DNA of 64,000 nt from Porticoccus hydrocarbonoclasticus MCTG13d (lineage in GTDB: Bacteria > Pseudomonadota > Gammaproteobacteria > Pseudomonadales > Porticoccaceae), in assembly GCF_000744735.1 (NCBI RefSeq), contig NZ_JQMM01000001.1, forward strand, positions 744,001-808,000. The letters are read 5' to 3'. Every line of letters begins with the position of its first letter. Position 1 is the stretch's first letter. Of the stretch, positions 55,604 through 64,000 are shown one piece after another. The position numbers were made by a program, and so were the translations under genes. The notes under the pieces were generated by a model. That model saw nothing but the letters and a program-made list of their open reading frames with translations. It made no database searches and was not told the DNA's origin.

Positions 55604-56806
55604 TTACACAAATGCCTTTCTGGGCAATGATTTCAGTTCATGGAGTGATAATACAATAACCGGCAACCAGAAAATCAGCCAATAGCCGCGGGGTCTGGAA
55701 ATTACGGAATCGAGATTGACAAGGCCCATTGTACAGGCGAATGCAAATAGAATAGTGGCCACGACTACATAGGGGTTAGCCCGCAATTTCCAGCCAGTGA
55801 ACAATACCGTCAGTATCATCAGTAGCAGCAGGGTGAGGCCGACAATGCCGCCTGATAGCAGGGCTCCGAGATAGACACTGTGGTAGGCACTCCAACCGGC
55901 CAGCCCGCCTTCAGCGATATAAATGGTCGTTCCATGGCCATGGCCGAACCAGTAATGATGGAACTCCTTCAGATAGCCCGACCAAAGATGAAACCTGTAG
56001 CTTTGCCCCTTTTCAATATAGGTATCGATGAGCGGTGTTAGCCAGAGGTAGACCGCTATCAGTAACATCAGGCCAAGCCCGATCAATAAAAGCTTGGTTC
56101 TGTTTTTGATGGGAGAAAGGGCAATCATGACAAAACCGAAAAACAGAGTTCCGGCAATGGCCAAGCGCGTATGGGTCAATACCAGGGTGACCAGAAAAAT
56201 CGTTAACGCAACCAGCAACAGCAGGATAGTGGACTTTCGCCCCCGGTTGCCCGGTTCATAGAGAAGGCTGGCGAGACAGAGCAGGGCTCCTGCACCCAGA
56301 CAGAACCCGGTGCGTACTTTATCGACCAGGGGGCCGGGAATACTAAACCGCCTGGTGAGCGGGTAATCCAGATACAGGTAGTGGTATGCAGCATAACACG
56401 CAGCGGTAATGCTGCCGGCAATAATCAACCATTTATAGAGACACTGAAGTCGGCGGTCTGATCCGTTAAAAGTAGATAAAAAAATAACCCAGAAACTGAC
56501 CAGATAAAAAATATCTTTTATCGGATTGAGAATGTCGCGGCTGCTTTCAGGTTCAGACCAGGACAGGCTCAGCAAGGAATAACCCAAAAACACGGACGAG
56601 GCGATTGCTATTCGTGATTCAAGTAGGGCAGACCATTTGCACAGGCCTTTAAAGGCGATTAATGGAAAAGCAATACACACAAATAGTATGAATAATTTCA
56701 GGTGAAGATTTTTTTCAGGAATAAAAAAAATACTGACCAGCAAAAAAACAACACTGTAAAAAAACAGTGTTTTTGTTTTTTCTTCAAAGGGTAAAGGCGC
56801 AATCAT
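55604..56806 (-). CDS. waaL: O-antigen ligase (WaaL/Wzy_C family)
   Basis: The 400-residue protein has about ten to twelve hydrophobic helices and a Wzy_C core. The periplasmic loop region contains the Arg/His features of ligases: LTHTRLAIAG, YRFHLWSGYLKEFHHYWFG and AYHSVYLGALLSGG. WaaL joins undecaprenyl-linked O-polysaccharide to lipid A-core in the periplasm. A polymerase (Wzy) of the same superfamily cannot be fully excluded, but the core-gene context favours the ligase. The 5' end of the gene is AT-rich. Confidence 0.83.
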   Translation of the reverse strand: MIAPLPFEEKTKTLFFYSVVFLLVSIFFIPEKNLHLKLFILFVCIAFPLIAFKGLCKWSALLESRIAIASSVFLGYSLLSLSWSEPESSRDILNPIKDIFYLVSFWVIFLSTFNGSDRRLQCLYKWLIIAGSITAACYAAYHYLYLDYPLTRRFSIPGPLVDKVRTGFCLGAGALLCLASLLYEPGNRGRKSTILLLLVALTIFLVTLVLTHTRLAIAGTLFFGFVMIALSPIKNRTKLLLIGLGLMLLIAVYLWLTPLIDTYIEKGQSYRFHLWSGYLKEFHHYWFGHGHGTTIYIAEGGLAGWSAYHSVYLGALLSGGIVGLTLLLLMILTVLFTGWKLRANPYVVVATILFAFACTMGLVNLDSVISRPRGYWLIFWLPVIVLSLHELKSLPRKAFV

Positions 56807-56856
56807 CGTGATTTTAAATCCAAAACGGTTTTTTAGGGGAGGATGCGATAAGCCCG

Positions 56857-57507
56857 TTACTTCCTGGTGTAGATGGTCGTCAATAAATCCTGCAACTCTG
56901 GAGTTGTAAAGGGGGAATTCCCGCTGGATTGGTATCCCTGAATGAAACTGGGGAGGAATCGCATGAGGGTTGCCATATCTTCGGGATAGCGAGCGGTGTG
57001 CTGGAAATTTCTTATTCGAAACTCCCTGGCCAGTGGCTTGCGGTATATCTTCATGTCGGCTACATCAATAAGTCCCAGCCGGTTTTCCGGAGTGACAACA
57101 ATATTGCCCATATGCAACGACCGGAAATGAATACCCTTTTCATGCAACTCCCGGATAAAACTGCCCAGCTTGTTGATGAGGATCAAGTCAATGTTGTCGC
57201 CAAGCTTCTTGAGTGTTTTGCCGGTTAATGGGGAGTAATGTACAGCGGTTCGGTGAATGCATGGAATGCGAAACAGCTCAATCACTGTCACCGTGGGGAT
57301 CCCTTTTTCGTCCAGCTTCAGTGCATTGCGAACAAACCGCTTTGAGTAAGGGTATATCCGGGCCAATGACAAGAGGTGTCTAGCCCGAAACAGCTTCAAA
57401 TAGGTGCCATCGGATAAAAGTAACACTTTTTCGCCGAAAGGGTCCGCTTCAATCACGGTGGCACCTTCCCGGAGGACCTGATACTCCTGCTTGGTCAGTT
57501 TTTTCAT
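56857..57507 (-). CDS. small LPS-kinase-like protein (toluene-tolerance type)
   Basis: The 216-residue protein resembles the kinase-fold family sometimes called toluene tolerance protein in Pseudomonas. It has GTYLKLFRARHLLSL (possible ATP lysine), the loop GIHFRSLHMGNIVVTPENRLG, and LIDVADMKIYRKPL. The usual catalytic HxD is replaced by HFRS, while the later Asn and Asp motifs remain. It heads the minus-strand waaL run and diverges from hldE, in whose neighbourhood it would be expected to act on core sugars. Activity and substrate are unproven. Confidence 0.75.
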   Translation of the reverse strand: MKKLTKQEYQVLREGATVIEADPFGEKVLLLSDGTYLKLFRARHLLSLARIYPYSKRFVRNALKLDEKGIPTVTVIELFRIPCIHRTAVHYSPLTGKTLKKLGDNIDLILINKLGSFIRELHEKGIHFRSLHMGNIVVTPENRLGLIDVADMKIYRKPLAREFRIRNFQHTARYPEDMATLMRFLPSFIQGYQSSGNSPFTTPELQDLLTTIYTRK

Positions 57508-57590
57508 AACACTCCGGTCCCTGCTGCGGACCCATTATAAAGGTCGTGCCCTATGGTAAGATACCCTCAATTTACCCTTGGATAATTCCG

Positions 57591-59015
57591 ATGAAATTGA
57601 CTGTTCCTCGCTTTGACAAGGCTCAGGTTCTGGTGGTCGGTGATCTGATGCTGGATCGCTATTGGCATGGCAATACTTCCCGGATATCGCCTGAAGCCCC
57701 GGTCCCGGTTGTCAATGTAGCCCAGTGTGAGGACCGTATGGGCGGTGCAGGCAATGTGGCCCTGAATATTGCCACGCTGGGCGCCGGCGCGTCCCTGGTG
57801 GCCGTTGTCGGCCGGGATGAAGCCGCTACAGCGTTGCGGGCCCGTCTCGATTCTGCAGGTGTCCACGCGGATCTGCAAGTTTCTGACACAAAACCGACAA
57901 TCACGAAATTGCGGGTGATCAGTCGACACCAGCAATTATTGCGTCTCGATTTTGAGGAAAACTTTTCAGCGGCGGACTGCGATCAGTTGCCTGCCAAAGT
58001 CGCTTCCCTGCTGGCCAATGTCGGTGTGCTGGTGCTGTCCGATTATGCCAAAGGTGCACTGCAACAACCCCAGGAGTTTATTCGTGCCGCCCGGGAGGCA
58101 GGTATTCCCGTGCTGGTGGATCCAAAGGGAACGGATTATGAGCGTTATCGTGGTGCCACACTGCTGACGCCCAATCTTGCCGAGTTTGAGTCTGTGGTGG
58201 GGCCCTGTGAAAACGAACAGGCACTGGAAGATAAGGGTGCCGCATTACTTGAGCAGCTGGATATTGATGCCCTTTTGATCACCCGTAGTGAGCAGGGGAT
58301 GACCCTGTTGCGCAAGGGGGTGCGGGAGCTGCACCTGCCCGCCAGGGCACGCGAGGTGTTCGATGTCACCGGTGCCGGCGACACCGTTATCTCGGTGCTG
58401 GCCGCAGCGCTAGCCGCTGGTGAGGGTTTGCCCGAGGCCGTGGCCATGGCCAATATTGCCGCCGGTATCGTGGTGGGTAAACTGGGCACGGCAACGGTCA
58501 GCATGCCAGAGCTACGCCGTGCCATGCAACAGGGGCAGGGCTTCGAAAGGGGCGTGGTTAATGAAGAGCAGTTAGCTGCCGATGTGGCCGATGCCCGTGC
58601 CCATGGTGAGCGGATTGTATTTACCAACGGTTGCTTTGACATTCTTCATGCCGGCCATGTGGGTTATCTGGAGCAGGCGCGGAAATTGGGTGACCGGCTG
58701 ATTGTCGCCATCAATTCTGACGCCTCCGTGACCCGGCTCAAGGGTGAAGGCCGGCCGATCAATCCGGCAGACCGCCGTATGACGGTTTTGGCGGGCCTGG
58801 AGGCGGTTGATTGGGTGGTGTCTTTTGATGACGACACCCCGGAGCGGCTGCTTGAGCTTATCCGCCCCGACATCCTGGTGAAAGGGGGTGACTACAGCCG
58901 CGAGCAGGTAGTGGGCTGGCAAATTGTCGAAGGCTATGGCGGCCAGATAGCAGCCCTGGATTTTCTGGACGACTGCTCTACAACGGCTATTGTCAGGAAA
59001 ATCCAGAAAAAGTAA
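57591..59015 (+). CDS. hldE: bifunctional heptose-7-phosphate kinase/heptose-1-phosphate adenylyltransferase
   Basis: HldE makes ADP-D-glycero-D-manno-heptose, the precursor used by WaaC and WaaF. The start chosen ([20 protein letters not shown]) gives 474 residues, the family length; an in-frame start 15 codons earlier is not supported. The N-terminal ribokinase domain (to about 315) has [19 protein letters not shown] and [11 protein letters not shown]. The C-terminal cytidylyltransferase-like domain has [17 protein letters not shown] with its HxGH motif and [12 protein letters not shown]. Confidence 0.97.
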   Translation: MKLTVPRFDKAQVLVVGDLMLDRYWHGNTSRISPEAPVPVVNVAQCEDRMGGAGNVALNIATLGAGASLVAVVGRDEAATALRARLDSAGVHADLQVSDTKPTITKLRVISRHQQLLRLDFEENFSAADCDQLPAKVASLLANVGVLVLSDYAKGALQQPQEFIRAAREAGIPVLVDPKGTDYERYRGATLLTPNLAEFESVVGPCENEQALEDKGAALLEQLDIDALLITRSEQGMTLLRKGVRELHLPARAREVFDVTGAGDTVISVLAAALAAGEGLPEAVAMANIAAGIVVGKLGTATVSMPELRRAMQQGQGFERGVVNEEQLAADVADARAHGERIVFTNGCFDILHAGHVGYLEQARKLGDRLIVAINSDASVTRLKGEGRPINPADRRMTVLAGLEAVDWVVSFDDDTPERLLELIRPDILVKGGDYSREQVVGWQIVEGYGGQIAALDFLDDCSTTAIVRKIQKK

Positions 59016-59019
59016 GTAG

Positions 59020-59817
59020 TTACTTGCTTGCTGTTGCCCGGACAGCTTTGTCAATATTGTCCCGCAGGTGAGTGGGGTTGATGGTGCCGATAATCGCACT
59101 GCTCACGCCGGGGTGCTGAAAAATCATCTGAAAGGTTTTATGTACGGGATCTTCCCCTGTTGTCAGGGTGGCGTGGCCGCTGGCCAGTGCTTTCTTGATA
59201 AGGACGCCTTTGTGCTGTGCCAAGCAATAATCGACTACCGGCAATTCGCGGTCGTGCTGTAGATTCCAGGTCACCATGACCGCATCGGATTTTTCGGCGG
59301 CTAACAGTCCCCCCTCGACGGTTTTTGTGGACATGCCAAAGGCGCGAATTTTTCCCTCTGCCTTGAGTTGGGCCAGCATATCCAGTGTGCCGTAGTCCCG
59401 TATGATGGCCTCATCGTTGCCATCGGAATGAACCAGCACAATATCGATCATTTCCGTGCGCAGGCGTTTCAGGCTGCGTTCGACGCTGAAGCGGGTATGC
59501 TCGGGGGTGAAATCATAGAATGATTTCCCCTGCTCGAACTCCTCACCGACCTTGCTGCAGATGACCCACCCTTCCCGCTGTCCTTTCAGCAGCTGACCCA
59601 GCCGGGTCTCGCTCGTGCCGTAGGCGGGTGCGGTATCTATCAGATTGATACCCTGTTCCCGGGCGATGGCGATGAGTTGAGCGGCCTGTTGATCATCCGG
59701 TATGGCAAAGTCATTGGGGTATTTTACACCCTGATCACGGCCGAGTTTTACGGTGCCGAGACCGAGAATACTCACGTCGATACCGGTGTTGCCGAAGGGT
59801 CTTCTGGGCAGCACCAC
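59020..59817 (-). CDS. aldo/keto reductase
   Basis: The 265-residue NADPH-dependent reductase has the AKR catalytic tetrad in LIDTAPAYGTSE (Asp and Tyr), ICSKVG (Lys) and VLVHSDG (His). It also has the GTINPTHLRDNIDKA cofactor-binding end. The GTG start overlaps the stop of the FAD-oxidoreductase gene as TAGTG, so the two are translationally coupled. An aldo-keto reductase and FAD oxidoreductase also lie between hldE and waaA in Pseudomonas. The substrate is unknown. Confidence 0.88.
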   Translation of the reverse strand: MVLPRRPFGNTGIDVSILGLGTVKLGRDQGVKYPNDFAIPDDQQAAQLIAIAREQGINLIDTAPAYGTSETRLGQLLKGQREGWVICSKVGEEFEQGKSFYDFTPEHTRFSVERSLKRLRTEMIDIVLVHSDGNDEAIIRDYGTLDMLAQLKAEGKIRAFGMSTKTVEGGLLAAEKSDAVMVTWNLQHDRELPVVDYCLAQHKGVLIKKALASGHATLTTGEDPVHKTFQMIFQHPGVSSAIIGTINPTHLRDNIDKAVRATASK

Positions 59818-61043
59818 TATTCTCCGAAAACCTTATGCCACGGCGTGGGAGCTAGTGGGGGGTGTCCAAGAAAGCCAAGCTCTGGAATGGGTTCTGCTGA
59901 AGGTTGCAACAGGGATTGCTCCTGTATCAGGGTAATGGCTTCGTCGGCAAGGTTAGGTGTCAGGGTCAGCTTGGTGGGCCAGGCGACCATGACATTCGGG
60001 CAGTTTTCTGCCCGGGAGACAAATGCTTTATCGGGGCGGGCAAAATTGCGTTGTCGGGGTTCAGCGCGGTCCACCCGCAAGGTGGCCCACTGTGCATTGC
60101 TGAAATCGACCCAGGGCATCAACGTATTGAGCTCCTGTCTGGCGGTTCCGATCAGTTGCTCAGCCGTTTGGTCAACGCCCTTCTCTGCCAGGCTCCCTCC
60201 CAAGTACCAGACCTGTGCTCCGTCGGCGCAGGGGTGGCTGGAGATTGTCAGTCTGGGAGTGGTTTCTGCCCCCAGACAGTGGCCATAAAACCGGTGTGGG
60301 TAATGGTGCTTGATCATGACCTGATGCAGTGGGCGGCGCTGCATTTGTGGAGCGGTGATGCCGAGTTCGTTGAGCATGGCTTCATTGCCCTGTCCCCCGG
60401 TCAGCACAAACTGGCGAGCGTCAAGCCGACGGCTCTGCTGGCCGTGCTCAAAGTTGATGGCCGCAGCTCGCTCGCTGTTGAGCAGCCAGCGAGCCTGTTG
60501 CCAGTTAATATGAAAAATGCGTCCGGCGCAGTTATCGGCCAGCGCCTTGACCACCGTAGGTACATCGAGAACCATATCCACCAGCTGGTAGAGGCTGCCC
60601 TTGAATGCGCTGTGCTGAAAAATGGCGGGCCGGTCCTCTTTGGCCACCTTGTTGACTCGCCCACGGGTCGCCTTGCTGGCGAGAAAAGTGGTCATCCGCG
60701 ACAGTGCACTACTGCTGGACCACAGATAAAAATGATCGCTGAGAATGGCCGCCCCGCGGAGGTCAACGTCCCCTTCGCCCGCCAGGCAGGCACGCCAGTG
60801 GCCCGGCATATCAGCAATGGCTTCCGAGGCGCCGGTGATACTGCCGCTGAGGGTATATTTGATACCGCCGTGAATCATGCCTTGGCTGGCGGCTGTCTGG
60901 TCGCCGCCCAGCGCGGTTTGTTCAAGCAGTACCGCATTATAGCCAGCCTTGACCAGCCTGTTGAGCAGCCAGAGACCGGCGATACCACCACCAATAATGG
61001 CGATATCGCAACTGAGGTCGGTGTGTTTTTGGCTTTTTTCCAT
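59817..61043 (-). CDS. FAD-dependent oxidoreductase (DAO / glycerol-3-phosphate dehydrogenase-like)
   Basis: The 408-residue protein has the N-terminal dinucleotide-binding motif DIAIIGGGIAGLWLLNRL and the QTALGGDQTAASQGMIHGG segment of the D-amino-acid oxidase/GlpD superfamily. The exact substrate is unclear. It precedes, and is coupled to, the aldo/keto reductase gene and diverges from waaA. The pairing of two redox enzymes beside core-LPS genes is conserved in Pseudomonas, but a role in LPS is not established. Confidence 0.82.
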   Translation of the reverse strand: MEKSQKHTDLSCDIAIIGGGIAGLWLLNRLVKAGYNAVLLEQTALGGDQTAASQGMIHGGIKYTLSGSITGASEAIADMPGHWRACLAGEGDVDLRGAAILSDHFYLWSSSSALSRMTTFLASKATRGRVNKVAKEDRPAIFQHSAFKGSLYQLVDMVLDVPTVVKALADNCAGRIFHINWQQARWLLNSERAAAINFEHGQQSRRLDARQFVLTGGQGNEAMLNELGITAPQMQRRPLHQVMIKHHYPHRFYGHCLGAETTPRLTISSHPCADGAQVWYLGGSLAEKGVDQTAEQLIGTARQELNTLMPWVDFSNAQWATLRVDRAEPRQRNFARPDKAFVSRAENCPNVMVAWPTKLTLTPNLADEAITLIQEQSLLQPSAEPIPELGFLGHPPLAPTPWHKVFGE

Positions 61044-61108
61044 AGAAAACTGAAGGTCTTGTTGCCGCTCGTTGAGCGATGAGTAGTCGGCCTGAAAGTT
61101 ATTTGCTT

Positions 61109-61137
61109 TTGACAGGCTGGAAAGGCGCTAGTATACC
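61109..61137 (+). promoter_or_regulatory. sigma-70 promoter for waaA
   Basis: TTGACA, a perfect -35, is followed after 17 bases by TATACC. It lies 16 bases before the waaA ATG, so the leader would be very short. It is the best sigma-70 match I saw in the window. Confidence 0.75.
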
Positions 61138-61152
61138 CTGCCCAATATCTTT

Positions 61153-62481
61153 ATGCTTTCCGCAAATCCGCCCATTACGGGGCAGGCAGGAGACAGTTTT
61201 TTGGCGCGTTTTTTTTATTCAACATTATTTTACCTGCTGACACCCCTGATCCTGATACGCCTGCTGTGGCGCAGCACCAAGGCTCCTGAGTATCGTCGGC
61301 GCTGGCCGGAGCGCTTTGGTTTTGTGCCAACAATTGATCAAGAGCAGACAACAAAAACGATCTGGGTTCATTCGGTTTCGCTGGGGGAGACCCTCGCTTC
61401 AGTGCCGATGGTTCGGCGGCTCCAGCAACGCTATCCCGAGGCGCAACTGGTGGTGACCACCATGACGCCGACCGGATCAGCCTGTGTCAAAAATTCTTTC
61501 GGTGACACGGTCCATCATGTCTATGCCCCCTATGACTTACCCTGTGCGGTGAATCGTTTCCTGCGACGGGTTCGGCCGAATTTGTTGATCATCATGGAGA
61601 CCGAACTCTGGCCCAATCTGATTCACGGCTGTGCCGATCAGAATATTCCTGTCATCCTGGCCAATGCGCGTCTGTCCGAAAACTCGGCCCGTGGATACCG
61701 GCGATTTGATTCCCTGACGAGGCCCATGTTGCGATGTATCAATCACGTTGCTGTGCAGCACGAAGCGGATGGTAATCGCTTTCTGGCGTTGGGTTTGCCC
61801 GCATCACAACTGCTTGTGACTGGGAATATCAAGTTTGACCTGACACTGGATGAGCCATTGCGGACCCGGGCTTCACAACTCAGGGTCCAGTGGCAGGCCG
61901 GGTGTCGGCGCCCGGTTCTGTTGGTTGCCAGCACACATCGCGGGGAAGACGATATTTTGCTGGATGCTTTAGACCGGATTCGCCAACATGTCCCGGCACT
62001 GTTGTTGGTGCTGGTGCCGCGGCACCCGGAGCGCTTCGACGACGTGACACAGCGCTGTCTGGCGAGGGGGTTAAACACCGTGCGCCGCAGTAGTGGCAAA
62101 TCCCCTGCTGAGACGGATCAGGTACTGATCGGCGATACCATGGGCGAATTGCTGGTGTTTTTCGGTGCCTGCGATATCGCGTTTGTCGGCGGCAGTCTGG
62201 TGCCCACCGGCGGTCACAACCTGATTGAACCGGCAGCCTGGCAGGTGCCGGTATTGAGCGGGCCACACCTGTTTAATTTTGGCGATGTCTCGAAATTGTT
62301 GTTGGAGGCCGGTGGCATGGCCATTTGCAGAGATGCCCGGTCAATTGCCAATACTGTGGTAGGGCTGCTGAACGATCCCGATGCTGCCGCCCAAATGGGG
62401 GTGGCAGCAAAAATCGTGGCCGAGAAGAATCGCGGTGCGCTTGATCGGTTATTGACGGTTATCGAACGCCAGCCTTGGTAA
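61153..62481 (+). CDS. waaA: 3-deoxy-D-manno-octulosonic acid (Kdo) transferase
   Basis: WaaA adds Kdo to lipid IVA, the first step of inner-core assembly. The 442-residue GT30 protein has an N-terminal membrane anchor (FYSTLFYLLTPLILIRLLW), WVHSVSLGET with the family Glu, and IMETELWPNLIHGC. The C-terminal half has LVPRHPERF and FVGGSLVPTGGHNLIEPAAW. The number of Kdo residues it adds cannot be read from sequence. Its last 23 bases overlap the convergent tolC-type gene. Confidence 0.96.
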   Translation: MLSANPPITGQAGDSFLARFFYSTLFYLLTPLILIRLLWRSTKAPEYRRRWPERFGFVPTIDQEQTTKTIWVHSVSLGETLASVPMVRRLQQRYPEAQLVVTTMTPTGSACVKNSFGDTVHHVYAPYDLPCAVNRFLRRVRPNLLIIMETELWPNLIHGCADQNIPVILANARLSENSARGYRRFDSLTRPMLRCINHVAVQHEADGNRFLALGLPASQLLVTGNIKFDLTLDEPLRTRASQLRVQWQAGCRRPVLLVASTHRGEDDILLDALDRIRQHVPALLLVLVPRHPERFDDVTQRCLARGLNTVRRSSGKSPAETDQVLIGDTMGELLVFFGACDIAFVGGSLVPTGGHNLIEPAAWQVPVLSGPHLFNFGDVSKLLLEAGGMAICRDARSIANTVVGLLNDPDAAAQMGVAAKIVAEKNRGALDRLLTVIERQPW

Positions 62482-63874
62482 CATTGATGGCTGGATCCAG
62501 CCAGGCATTGAGCTGATAAATGTCTTCCGGACTCAACTGACCGGCCACTTCCTTCAGGCGCAACAGACTGCCGATATAATCGAAACGGGCGTTGGCGTAG
62601 TCACGGCGCGCCTGGTAAAGGTTTTGCTGGGCTAGCAACACATCTACAATGTTGCGGGTTCCCGCATCGTAGCCAGCCTGAGTCGCTTCCAGTGCGCTGG
62701 CTGCCGAAGTGATGGCCTGGTTTCTGGCATTCACCCGGGCCTTGTCGGTGAGGACAGACAGGTGCTGAGAGCGGGCCTGCTGGACGGTATTACGTTGTGC
62801 GCCGGTAAAAATTTCCTTTGCTTCAACGGATCGATGGAATGCCTGCCGGCGTTCGGCGCTGATCAGACCCCCGGTAAAAATGGGAATAGTCAGCTGTAGC
62901 CCCACCACATGGCCGTCCTGCTTGGTTTCCGACGGGCTGACGTAATACGGGTTGGGTGGATCACTGATATCCCGCCCCCTAAATTCACTTTTTGACTGAT
63001 CGTCAAAATAGGATATCGAACCGGACAAAGTGGGGGCATGTTCGTACTTTTTCGAGTTGGCGTTTTCTTCAGCTGCATCCCGCTGGTATCTGGTTGCCTG
63101 TAGTGTGAAGTTATTTTGCAGGGCAAATTGAACCCAGTCTTCGCGGCTGAGAGGTTGGGGGTCGACAATGGGAAAGTCCGGCATCAGACCCGCCAGCTGC
63201 TCATATCGCTGGCCGGTAAGTACCGTTAAACCCTCAAAGGCGATATCCAGTGCGCCGCGGATTTCCAGGGTGTTCACCTTGGCATTATCAAAGGCTGCCT
63301 GAGCCTCGTGGACATCGGTGATGGGCAATAGGCCCACCTCGAAACGCTCTGTGGTCTGTTCGAGCTGACGCTGGATGGCTTTTTCTTCAGCCAGGGCAGT
63401 TTCCAGGTTTTCCCTGGCTCTCAGGACTTCAAAATAGGCGTCGGCAGTGCGGAGAATCAGGAGCTGCTGATCGGCGGCAAACTGTAGTCGGGCTTGATCG
63501 CTGAGTGCTTTGCCCTGCTGAAAAGTGAACCAGGCGGGCAGGTCGAAAATGGGCTGTGTCAGGCTGATGGAATAGCCCTTCGTATCCGTATCCGTATGAC
63601 CCTCGCGACCGAAGACGGCACCCTGTCCCAGCACGGTGGTGTTTGCCCCATCGGACTCCAGCTCTTGATATTCACCGCTTGCCGTAATTTGTGGCAGCAG
63701 TCCGGCACGGCCAATATTTTTTGCTTCGCTGCCCGCCCGGTATGCGGCCTGGGCTGCCCGCAATTGGGGGTCGTGTTCCACCGCCTGTTCATAAATCTGA
63801 GACAGCGTCTCGCCGACGGCAAACGGGCTGATCAAAACCAGTGCCAGACAGCGTAGATGTTTCAAGGGATGCAT
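62459..63874 (-). CDS. tolC: TolC-family outer membrane channel protein
   Basis: TolC trimers form the outer-membrane exit duct of efflux pumps and type I secretion. The start at 63874 (MHPLKHLRCLALVLISPFAVG) gives a signal peptide and has GGAAGGA just upstream. An ATG five codons earlier overlaps that site and was not used. The mature 450 residues show two OEP repeats with the long helical segments (RAAQAAYRAGSEAKNIGRAG; FHRSVEAKEIFTGAQRN) and the GYDAGTRNIVDVLLAQQNLY motif of TolC. No pump or membrane-fusion gene adjoins it within the window. Confidence 0.93.
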   Translation of the reverse strand: MHPLKHLRCLALVLISPFAVGETLSQIYEQAVEHDPQLRAAQAAYRAGSEAKNIGRAGLLPQITASGEYQELESDGANTTVLGQGAVFGREGHTDTDTKGYSISLTQPIFDLPAWFTFQQGKALSDQARLQFAADQQLLILRTADAYFEVLRARENLETALAEEKAIQRQLEQTTERFEVGLLPITDVHEAQAAFDNAKVNTLEIRGALDIAFEGLTVLTGQRYEQLAGLMPDFPIVDPQPLSREDWVQFALQNNFTLQATRYQRDAAEENANSKKYEHAPTLSGSISYFDDQSKSEFRGRDISDPPNPYYVSPSETKQDGHVVGLQLTIPIFTGGLISAERRQAFHRSVEAKEIFTGAQRNTVQQARSQHLSVLTDKARVNARNQAITSAASALEATQAGYDAGTRNIVDVLLAQQNLYQARRDYANARFDYIGSLLRLKEVAGQLSPEDIYQLNAWLDPAINVTKAGVR

Positions 63875-64000
63875 CGGAAATCCTTCCATCAGGTGGCTTG
63901 TCAGCGCGAGAGTCTAGCAGATTTTGGGCATTGGAACATGGCCCTGTCTGCAGAGTGGGTCTTTCGAAATGGCCTGCGCAGCTGATGAGGTTTCAGTTGT

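Noticed and set aside
46331-57507. Idea that the kinase, carbamoyltransferase and sulfotransferase cluster is a phage-defence island
   Set aside because: Kinase-like proteins and sulfotransferases could suggest this, but the waaP-wapP-wapQ-wapO order and neighbouring core transferases point firmly to LPS modification, and no nuclease, integrase or toxin-antitoxin gene is present.
59008-59025. Small inverted repeat AAGTAA-GTAG-TTACTT at the convergent ends of hldE and the aldo/keto reductase gene
   Set aside because: The stem is AT-only and short; it is largely explained by the facing stop codons and would be a poor terminator.
59904-61082. 392-residue open frame antisense to the FAD oxidoreductase gene
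   Set aside because: It is the complement of a gene with a clear dinucleotide-binding motif, and its own translation has no domain signature.
63890-64000. Possible TPP riboswitch at the window end, since thiC lies beside tolC in Pseudomonas
   Set aside because: No THI-box sequence was found on either strand within the available 110 bases; thiC itself is not in the window.

Overview
The window is a dense, entirely protein-coding stretch of a gammaproteobacterial chromosome. The gene content and order (aroQ-accB-accC-prmA-dusB-fis; rppH-ptsP-lgt-thyA-folA; argE-argA; glnE-ilvE-waaF-waaC-waaG-waaP; hldE and waaA) match what I recall of Pseudomonas. Moderate-to-high GC and the TonB2-type operon fit a marine relative in the Pseudomonadales/Cellvibrionales. 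This assignment is inference from gene order; no rRNA is present. No tRNA, rRNA, CRISPR array, insertion sequence or prophage was recognised. No gene-free stretch exceeds 300 bases; the longest are 5695-5966 and 7692-7927.

Layout. 1-5694 (minus) is a housekeeping operon: dehydroquinase, the two biotin subunits of acetyl-CoA carboxylase, PrmA, a zinc-ribbon/DUF3426 membrane protein, DusB and the first codons of Fis. The zinc-ribbon gene carries a perfect 387-base hexanucleotide tract coding for 64 Glu-Gln dipeptides. 5967-11985 holds dsbD (minus), diverging from a PCuAC copper chaperone, a DUF2333 protein and a PAS-GGDEF-EAL protein. 11977-20423 holds a PfkB sugar/nucleoside kinase, PBP1b with a TPR lipoprotein that is probably its activator LpoP, a DUF1631 protein coupled to a PilZ protein, and two rRNA-modification genes. 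20481-27145 is the HAD / rppH / ptsP / NRDE / lgt / thyA / folA block. 27233-32344 is a six-gene TonB2-type energy-transduction operon behind a probable Fur box, ended by a strong bidirectional terminator shared with ilvD. 32419-42099 has ilvD, argA, argE, a small conserved protein, a stand-alone PilB/GspE ATPase and glnE.

42150-63874 is mainly lipopolysaccharide biosynthesis. ilvE leads into waaF-waaC-waaG and four consecutive LPS-kinase-family genes, one of them with two kinase domains, then a WapO-type carbamoyltransferase. Next come two sulfotransferase genes, the first and half of the second in unusually AT-rich DNA. Reading the other way are a fifth kinase-like gene, an O-antigen-ligase-like protein and two glycosyltransferases. 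hldE, an aldo/keto reductase plus FAD oxidoreductase pair, waaA and a TolC-family protein close the window. Together these genes make ADP-heptose, build the Kdo/heptose inner core, phosphorylate and carbamoylate it, probably sulfate it or its outer sugars, and ligate O-polysaccharide.

The most notable items are the (Glu-Gln)64 repeat protein, the kinase-carbamoyltransferase-sulfotransferase LPS decoration cluster with its composition break inside a gene, and the Fur-box-headed TonB2 operon.
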